NCBI GenBank assembly: GCA_951812505.1
Contig: CATOSI010000001.1
Coordinates: 558,001 to 622,000 of the forward strand
DNA: 64,000 bases
DNA from: an uncultured Dehalococcoidia bacterium
GTDB lineage: Bacteria > Chloroflexota > Dehalococcoidia > Lucifugimonadales > UBA1123
Direction: 5' to 3'
Made by a program: the position numbers and the translations under genes. The notes under the pieces were generated by a model. That model searched no databases. It was not told where the DNA came from and saw nothing but the letters and a program-made list of their open reading frames with translations. Positions 1 through 8,265 of this stretch are shown here, piece by piece; position 1 is the stretch's first letter, and the number at the start of each line of letters is the position of its first letter.

Positions 1-170
1 CCGGAGACGCCTTCACTGCCGCACTCGGAGTCGCGCTCGCGGAGGGCCGCTCACTTAACGAGGCCGTCAAGTATGCTTCGGCGGCCGGAGCTTTGGCGGT
101 TACCAAGAGGGGCGCTCAGGAGGCGATGCCCTATCGCCGCGAAGTTGACGCGCTGTTCGGCGAAGGCTAA
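1..170 (+). CDS. PfkB-family carbohydrate kinase (ribokinase-like), C-terminal end only
   Basis: The gene is cut by the left edge and its frame begins at base 3. The visible 55 residues start at GDAFTAALGVALAEG and run through AASAAGALAVTKRGAQEAMP-like sequence to the stop. This matches the C-terminus of PfkB sugar kinases, where the Asp of the GD pair is the catalytic base and the GAQ..MP stretch closes the ATP site. The family phosphorylates sugars or nucleosides in the cytoplasm; the substrate cannot be told from this fragment. The next gene starts 3 bases after the stop, so the two are probably co-transcribed. Confidence 0.75.
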   Translation, partial: GDAFTAALGVALAEGRSLNEAVKYASAAGALAVTKRGAQEAMPYRREVDALFGEG

Positions 171-172
171 GT

Positions 173-3100
173 GTGAACAGTTCGGACACTGACAACGCGG
201 TGGTGGAGATTAACCGCGATCTGAGCAAGCGGGCGGCGCTATGGGGACTCGCGATTGTTTTGCTTCTTGCTCTCGCCCTGCGCCTGTACGGCCTCGACTG
301 GGACGACGGGTTCGGATGGACCCCTCACCCGGACGAACGGGCGATACTCTTCAAAGTCGTGGACCTATCCTTCCCCGGCATATCAGACCTGTCACTGCTG
401 CTGAACGCCGACGAAAGCCCATGGAATCCCCGATGGTTTCCATATGGCAGCCTCCCCATATACGTCCTCAAGGTAACTGGCGCGTTAAGCGGCTTTATCC
501 CGGGTTTAGACCCCATTGATCTGAGGGTGCCCGGACGTGCTGTATCTGCGTTGGCGGATGTTGCCACTGTTGCCCTGGTATATGCGCTGGGCGTTATGGT
601 GTGGTCCAGGAGAGTCGGTCTGCTGGCCTCCGCGCTGGTGGCTGTTGCTGTAATCCATATACAGCTCAGCCACTTCTTCGCCGTGGACACACTGATGGCA
701 CTATTCTGCTTCGCGACTATGCTTTTTCTGGTTAGGGTCGCGCGCTCTGGCAGGTTAAGCGATTCGGTTCTGGCGGGTGTCTTCCTTGGACTCGGTCTCG
801 CCACCAAGATCAGCGTCGCTCCAATTCTTGCAGCTTTTTTTGTCGCGCACTTCATTGCCGCATTCGGTCTGTCAGATTACGGCGAACGCCAGAATGTAAC
901 GTTCACCGACCGTCTGTCCGATGTGGCTTGCAACGCCATTCTGGGAGCGCTTGCAATAGTTGCAGCCTTCCTGATTGCCCAGCCCTACGCGCTGCTGGAC
1001 TGGGACCGCTTCTCCGCGGACATCATCGAGCAATCGGAGATGGTGCGCCGGATCAGGGACTACCCCTATACACGCCAGTACATTGACACAACTCCGTACC
1101 TTTATCACATCCAGCAACTGTCGGTGTGGGGTCTGGGACTGCCGCTTGGAATCGTCGCCTGGGCAGGGACGGCTTATGTAGCGGTTAAGGGGCTGAGGTT
1201 CTGGTGGATATTGTCGTACATCCTGGTGGGCCTATGCTTGCCCGCGGCGATCCTGGCGCTGTCTAACGGACTGCTGAGTCTCGTCCTGGCTTCCGGGATC
1301 TCGGCCGGCGCGCTGGTATTGACTATCCCTTACCGCAGAGTGGAAACACGGATTACGGCACTTCTGCTCTGCTGGGTCGTGCCTTACTTCCTGATTACCG
1401 GCGCGTTCGACGTCAAGTTCATGCGTTATATGATTCCGATAACGCCGTTCCTACTGCTGTTCGCAGCTTCGATGCTGACCGATTTATGGCGCAGAGCCAC
1501 AAGTCTCCCGACCAAGACGAGCAGCCGTGTGCGGGTAATGCTGGGGGCAGCCGGAGCGCTGGCGTTCCTCGTTACGATTTTTTACGCAATCTCATACCTG
1601 GGGATATACAGCGAAACACACTCGGCGGTTCGCGCCGGAGAATGGATCCAGTCCAACGTGCCTCGTGATTCGCTGATCCTGAGAGAGCACTGGGACGAAG
1701 GAGTCCCCGGGCTCGGCGCATACGAGTGGCAAGACCTGGAACTCTATAATCACGACGGCCAGTCTAAGCTGTCCAGGATGAGCGACCAACTTGCTGAGGG
1801 CGACTACATCCTGATCTACAGCAACCGTCTTTACGGGACGATACCACGCCTGCCCGAGCGTTATCCGGTTACTCGGGCTTACTACGAACTTCTGTTCACG
1901 GGCGAACTCGGCTACGCCTTAGCCGCACACTTCGATTCGTACCCCAATCTCTTCGGCGTAGGCTTCGTTGACGATACATTCGGACGGCCCAACCTGCCCG
2001 TACCGGCCCCGCTCGACGGATTGGAGCCTTATACGGTTACTGTACGGCTCGGATTCGCAGATGAGAGCTTCTCGGTTTACGATCACCCGAAGCTCCTTCT
2101 CTTCCGCAACGACGACCGGCTCGTTTCGGAGACGATCTACAACCGCATTTTCGATTCTTCCGGCGGGTTCCCGAACGTATCGAGGCTTACACCGCGCTCA
2201 CCCCCGGAAACGGACATCTCTCGCCAACTCATGCTTACACCGGAACAGTCGGAGGCAAGACAGTCCGGCGGGACCTGGTCGGACATCGTGAACCCCAACC
2301 TTGGAGCGGACTGGGTTTCGGTCGCTATCTGGATCGTGGTCCTGCAAGTCATGGCGCTGATTGTTTTCCCACTCGCCTTTATTATATTCCGACCGCTGAG
2401 AGATAGAGGATGGCTGTTCTCGAAAGGACTGGGCCTCCTCTTGCTGGGGCTGGTTGTTTGGCTTCTGTCCAGCCTGGAATTGATGCCATTCACGCGGACC
2501 ACCATCATCTTGGGTGCGGGAACTCTGTTCCTGGTCAACGTCGCACTTCTGATCAAGAAATTCCAGGAAATCCGCGAATTCTTCAGTAAGAGATGGAATA
2601 TCGTCCTGATCGCGGAACTGCTGTTCTTCGCTGCATTTGTGATTTTCCTCATTGTCAGAATGGCGAACCCGGATCTCTGGCATCCATACAGGGGGGGCGA
2701 GAAACCAATGGACATGGCGTACCTGAACGCCGTGCTGAAGTCGAGTCATATGCCGCCATACGACCCATGGTTCGGCGGCGGCTACATCAACTACTACTAC
2801 TGGGGACAGTTCCTCGTCGGAATGCTGATTCACGCGACCGGAATCGTTCCCGAGGTCGCTGTCAATCTGGCCGTGCCCCTGTTCTTCGCCATGACCACAG
2901 TGTTCTCGTACTCAGTCGTTTACAACCTGGCCTCGGCAGCGAATGCTAGGAGTGCCCTAGCGGGAGGAGTATCCCCTGTCGTCGCGGGACTGTTTGGAGC
3001 GATTTTTGTCGTGGTGCTCGGCAATCTGGACGGAGCGATACAGCTTTGGGAGGGAGCGTGGCGTGTTTTAGTTGAAGGCGTGCCGATGGGCGAATTCGAC

Positions 3101-4720
3101 TTCTGGCGTTCGAGTCGCATGATGCCTCCAGATCCCCCCGGACACGAAATCACCGAGTTCCCGTTCTTTACATTCTTGTTCGCCGATCCTCATGCGCACT
3201 TGTGGGCGCTGCCTTTCACAGTGTTGTGCATCGGTCTATCGGCCGCGGTTCTTTTGGATAGGGTGTCACGCTCCGGTAGCTCATCCCCCTGGGGCTTTGA
3301 GCAGGTCACCAGAATCGCCATCCTGGGAGTCGCCGTCGGCGCACTGAGGCTCTTGAATACCTGGGACTACCCAACTTATCTGCTGTTCGGTTTGGCGGCC
3401 GTCGCGCTGGGCGAATTTCTCGCGCACGGCGGTCTTTCCTTCATAATGTTATTGAGAGCCGGCGTGAAGAGCTTGCTCGTCTTCATTGTCGGATACGTGG
3501 TCTTCCTACCGTATCATCTGAACTACGAGACATTCTTCAGCAGTATCGAAAGGACGACCAACACGACACCCCTATGGCAGTTCCTCGCGATAAGCGGGCT
3601 GTTCGTTTTCATCATTGGCTCCTTCTGCCTCTGGGAATTGCGAAGCATATTGTCTTCGGCGTTCTCTGGAATACGTCCGCGCCTGGACTCACTGCTGGAC
3701 ACGCTCGCCGAACGCCGTCCGAATCGCGCGTCCTCCACACTGCCGACCGTCGGCCCCGGTGCCCTGGTTGGGATGATATTGGCGTCCGTCGCTGTCGGCT
3801 ACTTCCTGACCGCGATTCTCTCCGGATATGGCGCGGGAGGCACGATAATCTTCGCGCTTGCTATTGCAGCGCTAATACTGATCGTCGCCCTGCGCGCCCT
3901 TGCGACTCCTCGCAGTGGGTCTTCGGTCACGCTGTTCGTCGCCCTGATGGCGGGAACGGCCTTCGCCCTCGTCCTCGGACTCGATATCTTCAGGGTCGAA
4001 GGCGATATCGAACGCATGAACAGCGTGTTCAAGTTCTACCTTCAGGTATGGGTACTCCTCGCGCTGGCAGCCGCGTTTATGCTATGGAGGATTCTGGGTT
4101 CCTCGATGTTCTCGGGCAGGAGACCTTGGGAATACCGCTACCTGTGGGCAGGTGGTGTGGTCATCCTCGTTGTGAGCGCGTCCGTTTATCCCATCCTCGG
4201 AACGCAGGACCGGTTGAGAGACAGGTTCAACGGCAACACCACGGCCCTGACGCTGGACGGCCTCGCCTACGTCGAGGGCACGACCTACAACGAACCCGAA
4301 GGTCCGGTTGTTCTCGAAGACGATCTCGAAGGCATCAGGTGGCTTAGAGAAAACGTAAGGGGTTCCCCCATAGTGCTCGAAGCCAATACCCCAACGTATC
4401 GCTGGGGCGGGCGAATCTCGATACACACCGGGCTGCCCAGCGTTGTCGGCTGGCAATGGCACCAGGAGCAGCAGCGCTGGGACTATCGCCAGATGGTAGC
4501 CCCGCGCATTCGAGACGTCGAGCGGATCTACTCCACCGAGGACGTTGCCGTTGCCGTTGACCTTATTGAGGGATATGGGATCAAATACATCTACGTGGGC
4601 CAGCTCGAAAAGTCGTACTATTCGCCGGAGGGGATAGCCAAATTCGATTCCGAGCTTTCGCCATACCTGAATAGGGTGTTCGATTCGGAGAAGGTGGCTA
4701 TCTACGAAGTTCTGAATTAA
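173..4720 (+). CDS. Giant membrane protein: GT39/PMT-like glycosyltransferase fused to a DUF2298 (YYY) domain
   Basis: This is a 1515-aa polytopic membrane protein with a GTG start. The N-terminal half (about residues 20-460) looks like a PMT/ArnT-type lipid-dependent glycosyltransferase: a TM helix followed by a loop with PHPDERA, then many TM helices and a soluble region to about 700. After a further TM bundle, the C-terminal half carries DLWHPYRGGEKPMDMAYLN and GGGYINYYYWGQ, the signature of the Chlor_Arch_YYY (DUF2298) family known from Chloroflexi and archaea. The YYY family has no established reaction; a role in transferring sugars to surface polymers is inference. The two units are separate proteins in some lineages, so the fusion is notable. 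No frameshift is seen along 4.5 kb. Confidence 0.8.
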   Translation: MNSSDTDNAVVEINRDLSKRAALWGLAIVLLLALALRLYGLDWDDGFGWTPHPDERAILFKVVDLSFPGISDLSLLLNADESPWNPRWFPYGSLPIYVLKVTGALSGFIPGLDPIDLRVPGRAVSALADVATVALVYALGVMVWSRRVGLLASALVAVAVIHIQLSHFFAVDTLMALFCFATMLFLVRVARSGRLSDSVLAGVFLGLGLATKISVAPILAAFFVAHFIAAFGLSDYGERQNVTFTDRLSDVACNAILGALAIVAAFLIAQPYALLDWDRFSADIIEQSEMVRRIRDYPYTRQYIDTTPYLYHIQQLSVWGLGLPLGIVAWAGTAYVAVKGLRFWWILSYILVGLCLPAAILALSNGLLSLVLASGISAGALVLTIPYRRVETRITALLLCWVVPYFLITGAFDVKFMRYMIPITPFLLLFAASMLTDLWRRATSLPTKTSSRVRVMLGAAGALAFLVTIFYAISYLGIYSETHSAVRAGEWIQSNVPRDSLILREHWDEGVPGLGAYEWQDLELYNHDGQSKLSRMSDQLAEGDYILIYSNRLYGTIPRLPERYPVTRAYYELLFTGELGYALAAHFDSYPNLFGVGFVDDTFGRPNLPVPAPLDGLEPYTVTVRLGFADESFSVYDHPKLLLFRNDDRLVSETIYNRIFDSSGGFPNVSRLTPRSPPETDISRQLMLTPEQSEARQSGGTWSDIVNPNLGADWVSVAIWIVVLQVMALIVFPLAFIIFRPLRDRGWLFSKGLGLLLLGLVVWLLSSLELMPFTRTTIILGAGTLFLVNVALLIKKFQEIREFFSKRWNIVLIAELLFFAAFVIFLIVRMANPDLWHPYRGGEKPMDMAYLNAVLKSSHMPPYDPWFGGGYINYYYWGQFLVGMLIHATGIVPEVAVNLAVPLFFAMTTVFSYSVVYNLASAANARSALAGGVSPVVAGLFGAIFVVVLGNLDGAIQLWEGAWRVLVEGVPMGEFDFWRSSRMMPPDPPGHEITEFPFFTFLFADPHAHLWALPFTVLCIGLSAAVLLDRVSRSGSSSPWGFEQVTRIAILGVAVGALRLLNTWDYPTYLLFGLAAVALGEFLAHGGLSFIMLLRAGVKSLLVFIVGYVVFLPYHLNYETFFSSIERTTNTTPLWQFLAISGLFVFIIGSFCLWELRSILSSAFSGIRPRLDSLLDTLAERRPNRASSTLPTVGPGALVGMILASVAVGYFLTAILSGYGAGGTIIFALAIAALILIVALRALATPRSGSSVTLFVALMAGTAFALVLGLDIFRVEGDIERMNSVFKFYLQVWVLLALAAAFMLWRILGSSMFSGRRPWEYRYLWAGGVVILVVSASVYPILGTQDRLRDRFNGNTTALTLDGLAYVEGTTYNEPEGPVVLEDDLEGIRWLRENVRGSPIVLEANTPTYRWGGRISIHTGLPSVVGWQWHQEQQRWDYRQMVAPRIRDVERIYSTEDVAVAVDLIEGYGIKYIYVGQLEKSYYSPEGIAKFDSELSPYLNRVFDSEKVAIYEVLN

Positions 4721-4749
4721 CGAAACGGGCAGATACGCGGAGGTATCCC

Positions 4750-4959
4750 ATGTGCAGAAGTATTAAGAAACTCAGAAGTGCGGACCGCCCCGCATCTGAC
4801 GAAGAAATACGCGAGGCCGCGCTACAGTTCGTCCGCAAGATAAGCGGTTACAGGAAGCCCTCCAGGGCAAATGAAGCCGTATTCGACGAAGCCGTAGAAG
4901 ACATCGCGGATGCCTCCAGGAGAATGCTCGACTCGCTCAGAGTGGGAGCGCGTGTTTGA
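4750..4959 (+). CDS. DUF2277 family small protein
   Basis: A 69-aa protein starting MCRSIKKLR and containing EEIREAALQFVRKISG and a KPSRANEAVFDEAV-type stretch. This matches the short DUF2277 family, found widely in actinobacteria and Chloroflexi and of unknown function. The predicted fold is all-helical with no signal peptide or TM segment, so it should be cytoplasmic. The SD GGAGG lies about 6 bases before the ATG, and the gene begins 29 bases after the large glycosyltransferase. It ends 6 bases before the convergent SDR. Confidence 0.75.
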   Translation: MCRSIKKLRSADRPASDEEIREAALQFVRKISGYRKPSRANEAVFDEAVEDIADASRRMLDSLRVGARV

Positions 4960-4965
4960 GTCCGA

Positions 4966-5730
4966 CTACTGCGCGGTCGCGCCGCCGTCAATTATCAGCG
5001 GCTGGCCCGTCATGAACGACGACTCGTCCGAGGCGAGGAACAGTGCGCCGTATGCAATCTCCTTCGGCTGGCCAAAGCGTTTCATGAAGTTGGAGTCCGC
5101 CGCGTCCGACAGGAACTTCTCGCGCTCTTCACCCGTGAACTCGCGGTGTAGTTCCGTCGCCTGCGTCAGAATCGCGCCCGGGCACACGCAGTTCACCCGG
5201 ATGTTTTCCGGCGCCAGATCCATCGCCATGCACCGCGTCAGCTGGAGCAGCGCGCCCTTTGACGTGTTGTACGGCACGAACGCAGGCTGAGCGATGAAAC
5301 TGGACACGGATGCGATATTGACTATCGAGCCGCCACCGGCTTCCCTCATTGTTCCCAGAACGTGCTTCACCATATAAGAAGGCCCCAGCACATTCACGCC
5401 GAATACCCTCTGCCAGTCCGCGTCCGTAACATCCTGCACCTGCCCGAACACGAACGCCGCCGCGTCATTTACCAGAACATTGATCGCCCCATACTCCGAA
5501 ACCGCCTTCTCCACAAGAGCTTGCGCCTGCGACTCCTGCGACACGTCGGTCGAAACGAATTTCGCGCTTCCGCCCGCGTCTTCGATCCTCGCGACCGTCT
5601 CCCGTCCGCCACCGGAGTCAATATCCCCGATCACAACCTTCGCGCCCTCTTGAGCGAACAGTTCGCATATCGCGCGTCCGATGCCCGCGGCCCCGCCCGT
5701 AACGATTGCGACCTTGTTTTCGAGTCTCAT
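4966..5730 (-). CDS. Short-chain dehydrogenase/reductase (SDR), classical type
   Basis: A 254-aa NAD(P)-dependent oxidoreductase. It has the Rossmann motif TGGAAGIGRA near the N-terminus, DVS at the adenine-binding position, NDAA in place of the usual NNAG, a catalytic Ser in NIASVSS, the Tyr-Lys pair in YNTSKGAL, and CPGAI followed by FLASDESSFMTGQ at the C-terminus. An acidic residue after beta-2 (GDIDS) suggests NAD rather than NADP. It lies 30 bases downstream of a rhamnose-mutarotase-like gene on the same strand, so a sugar alcohol or sugar lactone substrate is plausible but unproven. Confidence 0.85.
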   Translation of the reverse strand: MRLENKVAIVTGGAAGIGRAICELFAQEGAKVVIGDIDSGGGRETVARIEDAGGSAKFVSTDVSQESQAQALVEKAVSEYGAINVLVNDAAAFVFGQVQDVTDADWQRVFGVNVLGPSYMVKHVLGTMREAGGGSIVNIASVSSFIAQPAFVPYNTSKGALLQLTRCMAMDLAPENIRVNCVCPGAILTQATELHREFTGEEREKFLSDAADSNFMKRFGQPKEIAYGALFLASDESSFMTGQPLIIDGGATAQ

Positions 5731-5760
5731 TCTCAGCTCCCGCTTACTTCCGGCGACGTC

Positions 5761-6084
5761 TCACTCCGTATGAAACACCTCTTCGAGCTCCACCATCATT
5801 TCGTCGGGTTTCGCTCCCGGAGGAATCTCGAAATATTGAGCCATGAACTCCTGCCAGCGGGCGTTGGCTTCCTCGCCCGACATTCCCTCCAACGCAGCCG
5901 CGAAATCCTCGTCCGCCTCGAAGTACCCGAACAACAGCCCGTCCTCACGTGCGAACAGCGAGTAGTTTCTCCATCCGTTTCGACGCAGCGCGTCCAGCAT
6001 CTCCGGCCACACGTTCCGGTGATGCTCCTTGTATTCCTCAAGCAAGTCCTGCCTGACTTTCAGCAGAAATCCAACTCTCTTGAT
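5761..6084 (-). CDS. L-rhamnose mutarotase-like protein (RhaM/DUF718), probable ATC start
   Basis: The family interconverts alpha and beta anomers of L-rhamnose or related sugars, as a small cytoplasmic ferredoxin-like fold. The motif EEYKEHHRNVWPEM holds the His equivalent to catalytic His22 of E. coli RhaM, and EVFHTE ends the protein as usual. The ORF track starts at a TTG (6045), which removes the first beta strand. Upstream the frame is open and reads IIKRVGFLLKVRQDL, matching the family N-terminus, but offers no ATG, GTG or TTG. A GGAG sits 4 bases before an ATC at 6082-6084, so I extend to that codon (107 aa, against 104 in E. coli). It pairs with the SDR downstream. Confidence 0.65.
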   Translation of the reverse strand: MKRVGFLLKVRQDLLEEYKEHHRNVWPEMLDALRRNGWRNYSLFAREDGLLFGYFEADEDFAAALEGMSGEEANARWQEFMAQYFEIPPGAKPDEMMVELEEVFHTE

Positions 6085-6135
6085 GATGGTGCTCCAAATG
6101 GGATGCGCGAAAGCGGATATGGAAATTGAAGGGAG

Positions 6136-6210
6136 TGGAGCGGGAGACGGGATTCGAACCCGCGACAGCCTGCTTGGAAGGCAGGGACTCTACCACTGAG
6201 CTACTCCCGC
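6136..6210 (-). tRNA. tRNA-Gly (anticodon TCC)
   Basis: The reverse strand folds as a complete cloverleaf: acceptor GCGGGAG/CTCCCGC, D-arm TAGCTCAGTGGTAGAG, anticodon stem CCTGC/GCAGG around loop CTTCCAA (anticodon TCC), and T-arm with GGTTCGAATCC. CCA is encoded at the 3' end. It reads Gly codons GGA/GGG. Confidence 0.95.
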
Positions 6211-6221
6211 TTGACGACTAA

Positions 6222-6236
6222 AGAATACCACAATTG
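6222..6236 (-). promoter_or_regulatory. Candidate extended -10 promoter for tRNA-Gly
   Basis: The minus strand reads CAATTGTGGTATTCT, an extended -10 (TGG-TATTCT), ending 12 bases before the tRNA 5' end. The same 15-mer occurs on the plus strand at 16938-16952 in the divergent transporter region. No good -35 is seen. Confidence 0.4.
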
Positions 6237-6256
6237 CGTTCCTGATTGTAGTCTTG

Positions 6257-6265
6257 TGATACAAT
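6257..6265 (+). promoter_or_regulatory. Candidate extended -10 promoter for crotonase
   Basis: TGATACAAT is an extended -10 about 48 bases before the chosen ATG at 6313. It supports the internal ATG rather than the ORF-track start at 6211, which lies upstream of this promoter. Confidence 0.35.
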
Positions 6266-6312
6266 GCGCCCTCTTTGGTTCAACGTTCACTTTTCTCGGA
6301 AAGGGTGCAGAA

Positions 6313-7158
6313 ATGACCTACGAATTCATCGAATACGACGCGTCCGACGGCATCGGGAGGGTCTTCCTTGCCAGGCCCCAGAAACTGAACGCGCTCAGCC
6401 GCGACTTGCAGGCCGAACTCGTCCACTGTATGCAATCTGCGGACGACGACCCCGACATCCGCGTTATGACTCTCATGGGCAGGGGACGCGCCTTCTGCGC
6501 GGGCTACGACATCACGCCGCCTGCCACCCCCGAAGCTGCGCGCGTAGCCCAGGAAGCCAGGGACAACATCCGCACCGACATCCACCGCATGAAGCAGACG
6601 CCCAACACGATGGCCCAGATACTCAACCTGAGCAAGCCGGTCATCGCCGGTATTCACGGCTACTGCATTGCGGGCGGCACAGACCTTGCAATGCACTGCG
6701 ACATCTCTATCGCTGCGGACGACGCCCAGATAGGCTTTCCTCCGGTGCGCTCGATGGGCGCGCCGCCAACCCACATGTGGACCTATATGGTCGGCCCGCA
6801 GTGGGCAAAGTGGTTCCTGCTCACCGGAGAGTCCATTTCCGGCAAGCGCGCTGAGGAGATTGGCTTCGTCTGGAAGTCCGTCCCCAGAGAGGACCTTGAA
6901 GAAACCGTGGAAGACCTCGCTCGAACCATGGCCAGGATCCCCTGGGAGCTCCTCGCCGCCAACAAGAGCATCGTGAACAGGGCGCTCGAACTGATGGGAC
7001 GCAACACCCTCCAGTACCTTGCCGCCGAGACCGACGCCATCGCTCACCAGGCCCCGATAGTCAAGGAATTCGCCCGGCGCTCCAAGGACGAGGGTCTCAA
7101 GGCCGCACTGGAATGGCGCGACGGCCCCTTCAGGGACTACCGAGGCAGCCGAAGCTGA
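6313..7158 (+). CDS. Enoyl-CoA hydratase/isomerase (crotonase) family protein lacking both usual catalytic Glu
   Basis: A 281-aa crotonase-fold protein. The start is the ATG at 6313 (MTYEFIEYDAS); the longer ORF-track start lies right after the tRNA and adds a non-homologous 34 residues. Family marks are RPQKLNALS, GRGRAFCAGYDI (CoA and oxyanion loop) and IHGYCIAGGTDLAMHCDI (second oxyanion loop). By eye, the two Glu of true hydratases are missing: FPPVRSMG replaces the PEI..G stretch and AKWFLLTG the AxExxLTG stretch. A hydratase is therefore unlikely; another crotonase reaction on an acyl-CoA is the safer call. It stands alone behind its own promoter. Confidence 0.8.
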   Translation: MTYEFIEYDASDGIGRVFLARPQKLNALSRDLQAELVHCMQSADDDPDIRVMTLMGRGRAFCAGYDITPPATPEAARVAQEARDNIRTDIHRMKQTPNTMAQILNLSKPVIAGIHGYCIAGGTDLAMHCDISIAADDAQIGFPPVRSMGAPPTHMWTYMVGPQWAKWFLLTGESISGKRAEEIGFVWKSVPREDLEETVEDLARTMARIPWELLAANKSIVNRALELMGRNTLQYLAAETDAIAHQAPIVKEFARRSKDEGLKAALEWRDGPFRDYRGSRS

Positions 7159-7165
7159 ACCGCTC

Positions 7166-7195
7166 TTGACTTTCAATTCGCCGACTCGCTAGCAT
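7166..7195 (+). promoter_or_regulatory. Candidate sigma-70 promoter of the ABC exporter leader
   Basis: TTGACT and TAGCAT are separated by 18 bases. The predicted transcript begins just ahead of an AGGAG and a short ORF, then meets a strong terminator before the ABC genes. Confidence 0.45.
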
Positions 7196-7212
7196 CAGCC
7201 AATTAGGAGTTG

Positions 7213-7314
7213 ATGGTCGAAATGCTCAATATATCTCCAATAACCACGATGATCGTGAGGGCCCGTTGCCTGAGGGCTGGCCGCGTTCGTGGGGGGAGTG
7301 TGCATTCGGCTTGA
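7213..7314 (+). CDS. Putative 33-aa leader peptide upstream of ABC exporter
   Basis: A short ORF with AGGAG upstream and two possible in-frame starts (7213 and 7222). It ends at a TGA 26 bases before a rho-independent terminator. The translated middle reads MIVRARCLRAGRVRGG, rich in Arg. It has two Arg-x-Arg triplets, the pattern at which macrolides are known to stall ribosomes. The promoter, peptide, terminator and transporter order is that of a ribosome-mediated attenuator. No homologue is known to me. The part after the RAR codons contains GTGGG (7289-7293), which could pair with CCCAC of the terminator 5' arm. Function is inferred only from layout. Confidence 0.45.
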   Translation: MVEMLNISPITTMIVRARCLRAGRVRGGSVHSA

Positions 7315-7340
7315 GTTAAACTCCGTCAGGTCGTTTCTTC

Positions 7341-7375
7341 GCCCACTATCGCGTTCCGAGGTAGTGGGCTTTTTT
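7341..7375 (+). terminator. Rho-independent terminator/attenuator before ABC exporter
   Basis: GCCCACTA pairs perfectly with TAGTGGGC across a 13-base loop and is followed directly by TTTTTT. It lies upstream of the ABC ATPase start (7423), not after a gene, so it should act as an attenuator. Confidence 0.8.
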
Positions 7376-7422
7376 ATTTCGTTTCAAACTCGCCGGGTAT
7401 CGGCGAATCCAGGAGCAATACT

Positions 7423-8265
7423 ATGAATGACTCAGCGCCGCTCCAAGTCGAATCGCTCGCCAAGAGTTTTCCAAGTGGCCCTGACTGGCGGAAAGTCGTT
7501 CCGATTCTCAGGAAACGTCCCCGCAAGGTCAAAGTGCGGCCCATAGACAACGTTTCCTTTGAAATAAAGAGGGGAGAGATATATGGGATCATCGGCGCGA
7601 ATGGCTCTGGCAAATCAACGCTCGTTCGCGTACTGAGCACTCTGTTGCTGCCCGATGATGGCAGCGCCAGGATATTCGGGTTCGACGTAGTGAAAGAGCC
7701 CGGGAAGGTGAGGCCGGCGATAAACCGCGTCTCCGCCGACCCATCGTTCTTCAGGAGTATGAGCGCGATAGAAAACCTGACGTTCTTCGGACGAGTCTAT
7801 GGCTTGAAGACCTCGGGAATAAAGTCTCGCTCCTACGAAATTCTGGAACGTCTCATGCTGACCAGGGAGCAGGCCCGGGACCCGATGCAGAACCTCTCCA
7901 GGGGGCAGCAGCAGAAGGTCGCCGTCGCGAGGGCGTTTCTCACTTCACCCGTGCTGATGCTCCTGGACGAGCCGACCACCGGCCTCGATCCTCGAAGCCG
8001 CCGGGAGGTCCAATCGTTCATACAGACCGTTCGCCGCGACCATGATGCCACGATTCTACTTACGACTCACGATATGCAGGAGGCCGACCTGCTCTGCGAC
8101 CGAATTGCCGTGTTCTCCGAAGGCAGGATTGTCGCCGAGGGCACTCCCGACTACCTGCGCGCTATGGTCGCGGGCGACAGGCCGCCGGAGGATGTCGACA
8201 TGGAAGAAGTCTATCTCGAATTGACCGGCAGAAGCATAGAAGAAGACGAGGAGACACATGACTAG
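7423..8265 (+). CDS. ABC-2 type exporter, ATP-binding subunit (DrrA/CcmA-like)
   Basis: A 280-aa nucleotide-binding protein that powers export of an unknown substrate with the permease encoded next. It has Walker A GANGSGKST, signature LSRGQQQKVAVARA, Walker B LMLLDEPTTGLDP and the switch His in LLTTHDMQEA. A basic insert (RKVVPILRKRPRKVKVRP) precedes the first beta strand; the form is common in polysaccharide or drug ABC-2 ATPases. Its last 8 bases overlap the permease start. It is transcribed through the leader and terminator described above, which suggests inducible expression. Confidence 0.85.
   Translation: MNDSAPLQVESLAKSFPSGPDWRKVVPILRKRPRKVKVRPIDNVSFEIKRGEIYGIIGANGSGKSTLVRVLSTLLLPDDGSARIFGFDVVKEPGKVRPAINRVSADPSFFRSMSAIENLTFFGRVYGLKTSGIKSRSYEILERLMLTREQARDPMQNLSRGQQQKVAVARAFLTSPVLMLLDEPTTGLDPRSRREVQSFIQTVRRDHDATILLTTHDMQEADLLCDRIAVFSEGRIVAEGTPDYLRAMVAGDRPPEDVDMEEVYLELTGRSIEEDEETHD

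Noticed and set aside
6211-6312. 34-residue N-terminal extension of the crotonase ORF
   Set aside because: It starts directly at the tRNA-Gly 5' end, spans the predicted promoter and does not look like the family; the ATG at 6313 fits.
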